11,793 nucleotides of DNA from Prasinococcaceae sp. CCMP 1430 (lineage: Eukaryota > Prasinodermophyta > Palmophyllophyceae > Prasinococcales > Prasinococcaceae): assembly GCA_013416795.1 (NCBI GenBank), contig RQSC01001082.1, positions 43,971 to 55,763 on the forward strand. Direction: 5' to 3'. Positions within the stretch are counted from its first letter, which is position 1. Each line of letters starts with the position of its first letter. The notes beneath the pieces were generated by a model. The model made no database searches, was not told the DNA's origin, and saw nothing but the letters and a program-made list of their open reading frames with translations. The position numbers were made by a program, and so were the translations under genes. Positions 7,940-11,793 of the stretch are shown in pieces.

Positions 7940-8420
7940 TCCCCCCATCCCTTTCTCCTTCTATGAACGCGCACATGCGCCGTGCCGGCGTGGCGGTGAT
8001 GACAAATGTTGTCGACGAGCGGTCTGAAGCACATGAAGACGACCTCGACGTGTACAATTTTTCTGTCTGAGCCTCGCTCTCGCGCGCGCACCCTTCGGTG
8101 CGCACCCACGCGCGCTCCCAGCCAGCGCACCGCCGCGATGCGCTGACCTCGCACGCGCCTCGCAGGGCAAGAACAAGAACAGAAACAAGTTCAAGCAGCA
8201 CGGCGTCGCTGCCTCGGGCGGGGTTGGCGACGACCGCCTCTCGTCGTCCGCGGGCGTGAGCCGCTTCCTGCGCGCACTCGATGCAGCGGGCTTCTCCCGC
8301 GTGCGCCGCGACGAGTCCAACTCACACTTCGTGCTGCTCGAGCTGCGCAAGCGCGCCAAGCCGGGCAAGGCGGCACCGCGGTGGCCCAAGCTCGACGCGT
8401 GCATCTACAAGAGGCGCTGA
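6430..8420 (+). CDS. RRP8: Ribosomal RNA-processing protein 8, nucleolar rRNA m1A methyltransferase, three exons
   Basis: Coding segments are 6430-6987, 7218-7832 and 8166-8420, giving 475 residues (yeast and human proteins are about 390-460). Rrp8 uses SAM to make m1A in large-subunit rRNA in the nucleolus. The N-terminal third is low-complexity: five QQRK repeats, a Q-rich run, then a basic nucleolar-type cluster (KKKAKKKITKEDRKRHRDED, about 138-157). The catalytic domain begins at FRMINEALYTS (229-239). It continues with DPELF-like ENPELFEEYHSGY, SAM motif I VVADFGCGE (289-297), FDL (312-314), VPLEDESVDAAVFCLSLMGTD (330-350) and RVLRPGGTLVVAEVLSRF (360-377). Exon 3 ends with ESNSHFVLLEL and CIYKRR, as in the family. 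The start context (ACGATGG) is good. A Lys/Gly/Ser-rich insertion of about 45 residues follows SRF and spans the second splice junction. Each intron carries a snoRNA-like element. Confidence 0.93.
6652..6729 (+). repeat. 12-nt tandem repeat encoding QQRK, then a Q run
   Basis: Five 12-nt units (CAGCAGCGGAAG type, the first with CGA) lie at 6652-6711, followed by CAG/CAA codons giving six Gln. It is in frame within exon 1 of RRP8, in the disordered N-terminal region, and is probably variable in length between strains. Confidence 0.9.
6988..7217 (+). other. Intron 1 of RRP8 (snoRNA host)
   Basis: The donor is GTGCGT and the acceptor ATCACAG, with CTGAC at 7173-7177. Phase 0 joins KGPSPAE to RPEERAATKV. 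It carries the first snoRNA-like element at 7035-7129. Confidence 0.85.
7035..7129 (+). ncRNA. Box C/D snoRNA-like element, copy 1 (variant boxes)
   Basis: In order: 5' stem GCG-TCT-GGC (7035-7043), C box GTGACGA (7045-7051), D' guide CGACGAGCGGT (7063-7073), D' box CTGA (7074-7077), C' box ATGAAGA (7083-7089, one mismatch to RTGATGA), D box CCGA (7119-7122), and 3' stem GCC-T-CGC (7123-7129). Nucleotides 7059-7110 are identical to copy 2. The C and D boxes each carry one T-to-C change, at the two positions that face each other in the k-turn. The D box ends 95 nt before the 3' splice site. It is expected to be excised from the RRP8 intron and to guide 2'-O-methylation of rRNA, but the variant boxes may make it weak or degenerate. 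Confidence 0.58.
7866..7936 (+). repeat. CT microsatellite followed by a C37 homopolymer
   Basis: An interrupted (TC)n run lies at about 7866-7890. An unbroken run of 37 C lies at 7900-7936. It is entirely within RRP8 intron 2. The G-rich complement could form quadruplexes. The exact length is doubtful because homopolymers are error-prone in sequencing. Confidence 0.9.
7988..8077 (+). ncRNA. Box C/D snoRNA, copy 2, probable U43/snR70-type guide
   Basis: In order: 5' stem GCG-T-GGC (7988-7994), canonical C box GTGATGA (7996-8002), D' guide CGACGAGCGGT (8013-8023), D' box CTGA (8024-8027), C' box ATGAAGA (8033-8039), canonical D box CTGA (8067-8070), and 3' stem GCC-T-CGC (8071-8077). The stem pairs six bases with one T/T mismatch, as in a C/D k-turn. 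C to D spans 75 nt, a normal size. The D' guide is complementary, bar one A/C mismatch, to the universal SSU rRNA segment ACCGCCCGUCG. The fifth base upstream of D' pairs with the C equivalent to human 18S C1703, the U43/snR70 site. I recognise no target for the D guide. The D box ends 95 nt before the 3' splice site of the host intron. Confidence 0.75.
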
Positions 8421-8654
8421 GCGCTTGGCGCGCACGTGTAAAGTCACTTCTGCGAATCGGGTACTCAGACCTGCTTTCCGAAGTTGGAACGCGGCGATGC
8501 CACACCGCATGCGCCACCCACTGCCGCTGGGGGGAGGGCGCAGGAGGTCGCGCGCTGGTGGCGCTCGCGTGGTGTTCCGCGTGCGGTACGTGCACCGCGC
8601 GCGGTGCCGCGCGTGCGGCACATGCCGTGCGCGTGGCACTTCTAGCGCGCGCGC
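8421..8654 (+). promoter_or_regulatory. Intergenic region upstream of the peptide transporter
   Basis: This 234-nt gap between the RRP8 stop and the first transporter ATG should hold the RRP8 3' end and the transporter promoter. It contains a perfect inverted repeat GTGCCGC/GCGGCAC at 8604-8621 with a 4-nt loop. No coding sequence is supported. Confidence 0.4.
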
Positions 8655-10616
8655 ATGCTGCCGAGCACGGACCCGCCGCCGCAGTCGCTGCCGGCGCCCC
8701 CGCCGTCGCTGCCGGTGCCCCCGCCGTCGCTGCCGGCGCCCCCGCCGTCGCTGCCGGCGCTCCCTGTTGCGCCGCCACCAGCAGCACACAGCCGCGGCGC
8801 TGCTGTCGGCCCTGGTGGTGGGGCCAGCGGCGGCGAGGAGGGCTCCGAGCGCGCTGGTCTACTGATGGGTGCGCTCGAGAGCGAGCCATCGTCCATGGCA
8901 TCTGGCGGCATGGCGCCTGACCGCCCGTACCGCCGGGGTCTGCGCGTGCTGCGTGGCCACCCGCCAGGCCTGGCAGTGCTCTTCTGCACGGAAGCCTTCG
9001 AGCGCTTCAGCTATTACGGGATGCGCGCGCTCCTCGTTCTGTACATGACGCACATCGTGCTGCCGAAGCCGACCAACATTTTGGGCATGCGACTGATCGC
9101 ACCGCTGGTGGGCGTGCCAGGCGATGACGTGTCGGGTGCAGAGCGAGAGAGGATGATCAAGGCAGCTGCGAGTCGGTTATATGGCTTCTACACCGCGCTG
9201 GTATACCTGACACCGCTCGTCGGGGGCTACCTTGCTGACAACTACTTCGGGCAGCGGCCGATGGTGCTCCTCGGCGCGTTGACGATGGCAGCCGGCCACG
9301 TGCTGATGGCGTGGCGCGAGGGCTTTCTCATCGCGCTTGTGCTGATCATAGCGGGCAACGGCGCTTTCAAGCCCTGCCTCACTGCGCAGCTCTCGCGACT
9401 GTACGTCGATGCGGGCGTCAAGAAGGAGAACGCACCGGAGGCGTTCCGGAAGAGAGCGCACGCGTACTCGATTTTCTATATCGGGATCAACGTCGGTGCC
9501 TTCTTGTCGCCGCTAGTGTGCGGTGCGCTGCGTGCACGTTTCGGCGCGAATGAGGACGATCCGAAAGGTTACCACGCAGGCTTCTTTGCGGCGGGTGCGG
9601 GAATGGTCGTATCGACGCTCGTGTACGTCGGCGGCGCGCGCCTGGTTCCCCCAGATGAGCGGCGCACGGCTTTCAGCCGGCGCGCACGCACGCGCGCGCG
9701 GCGCTACGACCCAATCGACGGCTCAGAGCGCGTGCGGGCGCCCTCGGTCGAGGATGGAGGGCAAGCGCCCGCACGCACCGGCGGCGCGGGTGGCGGCGTT
9801 GGTGCCACGCTCTCTCGCTATCGCTTGCGAACGGCGGCCTATTGCTTGATGGTGCTGTTTGTGGTGCCACTCGCCAGCGTGATGGAGCAGGGCGGGAACA
9901 CGACGTCGTTATTCGCTGAGGAGGGCGTCGACCGGACATTCTTTGGCGCCGAGGTGCCTACTGAGTGGGTGCAGGCCATCAACCCTTTCTGCGTGGTGGC
10001 GTTCACACCGCTCGTGCAGGGCACGTACTCGCGGCTTGACGCGCGCGGCCGCGAGCCCCACACGATCAGGAAGATGGCATTTGGCGCTGCCACGCTGTTC
10101 TTGTCTCAAGTGATTATTGCGGCGGGCTCGGCTACTACGCGGGTGACGTGCACCGACGACAGCTGCGTGTTCGAGCGCAAGGCGAACATGATGTGGCTGG
10201 TGGCCTCCATCGCCACGCTCACATTGGGCGAGCTGCAGATAAATCCAGGTGCGCGGGATGCGCTCGAGGCTCGGCGCACGCGGCTGCACGCGTGTCTTCC
10301 TCTTCAACTGACACGCTGATGTTTGCGTGGCGCGCTCGCTCGCGCACGCCTGCGCTCGCGCGCGCGGCACACAGTGGGGCTGGCTTTTACAGCCGAGACG
10401 TCGCCGGCAGGCCTGGAGACGCTCTTCATGGCCTTCTGGATGAGCAGCAATTTCGTTGGAAACCTGATGGCGGGTCTGCTAGGCGCACTGTACGCGTATG
10501 GCCGCACCAAGTTCTTCGCGATCCTCGCGGCCGTTGCTGCTGCCACCTCCGGCACCATGTTCCTCGCGAGCGGGCGTCTGCAAAGGGCGCTCGCGGCACC
10601 ACCGCGCTCGTGGTGA
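8655..10616 (+). CDS. POT/PTR-family proton-coupled oligopeptide transporter, two exons
   Basis: Coding segments are 8655-10248 and 10375-10616, giving 611 residues from the first ATG. The family imports di- and tripeptides with protons. TM1 carries the proton-coupling motif ExxER in TEAFERFSYYG (112-122). GGYLADNYFGQRP (190-202) is the first PTR2 signature region, and YSIFYIGINVGAF (271-283) fits the second signature. VMEQGGNTTSLFAEEGVDRTFFG resembles TM7 and the following loop of prokaryotic-type POTs. Splicing gives GELQINP-VGLAFTAETSP, the conserved TM10 region, then WMSSNFVGNLMAG and the last helix. The start is uncertain: the ATG at 8655 lies in a poor context and adds a Pro-rich repeat tail, whereas the ATG at 8910 (MAPDRPYRRG) has G at -3 and +4. 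Either start keeps all membrane segments. The target membrane (plasma or vacuolar) is unknown. Confidence 0.9.
8682..8761 (+). repeat. 21-nt minisatellite, four units, encoding PPPSLPA
   Basis: TCGCTGCCGG recurs at 8685, 8706, 8727 and 8748, a strict 21-nt period. The unit reads as a Pro-rich heptapeptide in the transporter frame, so repeat changes would keep frame. It is either the disordered cytoplasmic N-tail or part of the 5' UTR, depending on the true start. Confidence 0.9.
10249..10374 (+). other. Intron of the peptide transporter gene
   Basis: The donor is GTGCGC and the acceptor GCACACAG, with CTGAC at 10308-10312. Phase 1 splits a Val codon (G|TG), giving INP-VGLAF. Removal restores the conserved POT helix that the unspliced frame loses. 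Confidence 0.88.
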
Positions 10617-10706
10617 GCGCCGCTCGGGGCCCCGCCGATGTATCGATGTACTTGTACACTCAGGGGATCACGCGCGCCCGCGATGCCTCGGTGCGCGCTC
10701 CTAGCT

Positions 10707-11160
10707 TCAGTCGGTGAAGTAGTCGAACGCGTGCACGCTCGCAGCGATGGGCTTGATGTGGTCCCGAACAACCGCGACGTGCTCCGGCGAGTCCTGTTGT
10801 CATTGGGGTGGAAGAGGGCAGGTGTCAGGTGCGCGCAATCGCGCGTGCAGGCGCACGCCCGCGCGCCAGACGCGCGACCCGCACGTTGTAAACGCCCAGC
10901 GCGGCCGCGTCGTCAAGCTCCACCGTGAGCACCACGTCGGCGAGCCCGCCCGTCCTGTCGGTCCAGCCCGCGTGCAGAGGCTGAGCGCCGGCGGCGGGCG
11001 CGCCCGCGCTCAGCCTCCTCACCCCGCCTACGTCGCGCAGCGAGCGCAGCGCGGCGAGCGCCGCCGCACGCGCGCCCGCGCCGAGCTCCACCACCTCCTC
11101 GACCCACCCCGTGAGCCAGCACAAGGGTGCGTTGGCGCCGTACGCCGCGCCCGTCGCCAT
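10707..11160 (-). CDS. Dabb-domain (stress-responsive A/B barrel) protein, two exons
   Basis: Coding segments on the minus strand are 11160-10885 and 10793-10707, giving 120 residues, the usual size for single-domain Dabb proteins (100-110 plus a short N-tail). The middle reads LAALRSLRDVGGVRRLSAG, then LADVVLTVELDDAAALGVYN. After splicing it continues DSPEHVAVVRDHIKPIAASV and HAFDYFTD, the family's C-terminal pattern. These small barrels dimerise; members include stress-induced plant proteins and some polyketide cyclases, so no specific reaction can be assigned. The first strand (WVEEVVELGA, 19-28) lacks the His common in VxHxVLF-type starts. The ATG at 11160 has G at -3 and +4; the frame upstream has no other ATG. 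The gene converges on the transporter with 90 nt between stop codons. Confidence 0.8.
10794..10884 (-). other. Intron of the Dabb gene
   Basis: Read on the minus strand, the donor is GTGCGG and the acceptor ATGACAACAG, with CTGAC complementary to 10824-10828. Phase 0 joins GVYN to DSPEHV, restoring the Dabb alignment. At 91 nt it is the shortest intron in the window. Confidence 0.88.
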
Positions 11161-11793
11161 CGCCCGCTCTCGCGGCGCGCCGCGCAAATACAAACCCTGT
11201 ACCGAACCTCCAATATGCGATCAAAACCTACAGTAAACTTACGGTACTTTGTAGTGTACCCTGCCATGATGCCTGAAAGTCTCACTTTTACGGTATGGGG
11301 AGCGTGCGCAGCTGGGTGCTATTCTACAACCCTGGTATAGCCAAAATGCCCAACCCCGAGTACAGTGTACAGTAAGAAGCTTCTTACTGGTGAACCAGCG
11401 TAGCGGAGTGCGGTGTTGCTGTGTCGTTCGAAGTCCCCAGCGAGTGGTGCCCAGGTGCGCGGGATCGCGGCGTGGGATTCGGATCGGGTGCGCGCGCTGA
11501 GCTGGCGCGCGCGGCGCGCTGCTTCCCCAGTACGACGCATCATAGTCCCTTGCGTTAAAATTAACCACGGGAGACACACTTTTGGGGAATGCCGTCCAAT
11601 GCGTTCGAACGTGCGGGGCGCCCCGCCGTTTCGCGTGCGGCGGATTGGATTGGATTGCTCGCTCGCTCGCTCGGTCGATCCGGTGTGCGCCACACACCGC
11701 GCGCGAGAGCGCGCTGCCGCGGGGCGCTGCCCGCCCTCGGCGGTGCTGGCGGGGCCGGTGGGGGGCTCGGCGGCGGCTCGGGCGTAGGAGGCG
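11161..11793. promoter_or_regulatory. Upstream region of the Dabb gene; no coding sequence seen
   Basis: An AT-richer island spans about 11185-11400. The octamer TACAGTAA occurs at 11229-11236 and 11368-11375. A CCAAT motif is at 11597-11601 and a GGATT triple repeat near 11640-11655 gives inverted CCAAT copies. A GCTC tetranucleotide run follows. GC content rises sharply after about 11480. The open frames here have no family resemblance. It probably contains the Dabb promoter and perhaps the promoter of a gene to the right. Confidence 0.45.
11370..11389. repeat. 20-bp perfect palindrome in AT-rich island
   Basis: The arms CAGTAAGAAG and CTTCTTACTG are fully complementary with no spacer. It is directly preceded by GTAC-AGT-GTAC (11360-11370). 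It could bind a dimeric regulator or form a cruciform. The nearest gene is the Dabb gene, about 210 nt away on the minus strand. Confidence 0.7.

Larger units (their letters stand above)
7833..8165 (+). other. Intron 2 of RRP8 (snoRNA host)
   Basis: The donor is AAG|GTGCGG and the acceptor CCTCGCAG, with CTGAC at 8143-8147, 19 nt before the acceptor. Phase 0 joins ...GDGAGK to GKNKNRNKFK. A second in-phase donor at 7800 (GTGGGG) would drop 11 residues but fits the local donor consensus less well. The intron contains a CT run, a C37 run and the second snoRNA-like element. Confidence 0.82.

Noticed and set aside
11413-11787. Plus-strand frame of 124 codons at the right edge
   Set aside because: It has no family resemblance, no splice-consistent structure, and crosses the GC shift and simple repeats of the upstream region.
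1-11793. CRISPR array, prophage, toxin-antitoxin or bacterial operon features
   Set aside because: The genes are spliced and eukaryotic. No regularly spaced repeats of CRISPR type or bacterial ribosome-binding sites are present.

Overview
This window is nuclear DNA from a compact, very GC-rich unicellular eukaryote. A green, haptophyte or pelagophyte-type alga is plausible, but the sequence does not fix the lineage. The evidence is spliced genes with eukaryotic products (ribosomal protein S3a/eS1, the nucleolar methyltransferase Rrp8, an eIF4B-like factor), no operon structure, and introns with a uniform grammar: donors GTACG or GTGCG, usually a CTGAC branch-point-like motif, and a CAG acceptor. 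In nearly every gene the product only reads correctly after an intron is removed, so uninterrupted ORFs misrepresent them.

Layout, left to right. 1-1219: no gene recognised; GC-rich upstream DNA with AT-richer islands, a 74-nt inverted-repeat hairpin and E2F-like motifs. 1220-2219 (+): eIF4B-like coiled-coil/RGG protein, three exons. 2419 to about 4222, probably reaching 4561 (-): a large alanine-rich unknown protein whose start lies in a separate upstream exon. 4562-5011: divergent upstream region with a T16 tract. 5012-6061 (+): 40S ribosomal protein S3a, two exons. 6430-8420 (+): RRP8, three exons. 8655-10616 (+): POT/PTR peptide transporter, two exons. 10707-11160 (-): small Dabb-domain protein, two exons, convergent with the transporter. 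11161-11793: upstream DNA with an AT-rich island and a 20-bp palindrome.

The main discovery is in RRP8. Both of its introns carry a copy of the same element of about 90 nt, with a perfectly identical 52-nt core. Each copy reads as a box C/D snoRNA: C box, D' box, C' box, D box and a closing terminal stem. The D' guide matches, with one mismatch, the universal ACCGCCCGUCG segment of small-subunit rRNA. By the N+5 rule it points at the C equivalent to human 18S C1703 / yeast C1639 / E. coli C1402, the site served by U43/snR70. Both D boxes end exactly 95 nt before the 3' splice site. So an rRNA methyltransferase gene appears to host two paralogous rRNA-methylation guide RNAs.

Four of the genes (the eIF4B-like factor, S3a, RRP8 and the snoRNAs) concern ribosome biogenesis or translation. 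They are separate transcription units, so any coordination would be through shared promoter logic rather than an operon.
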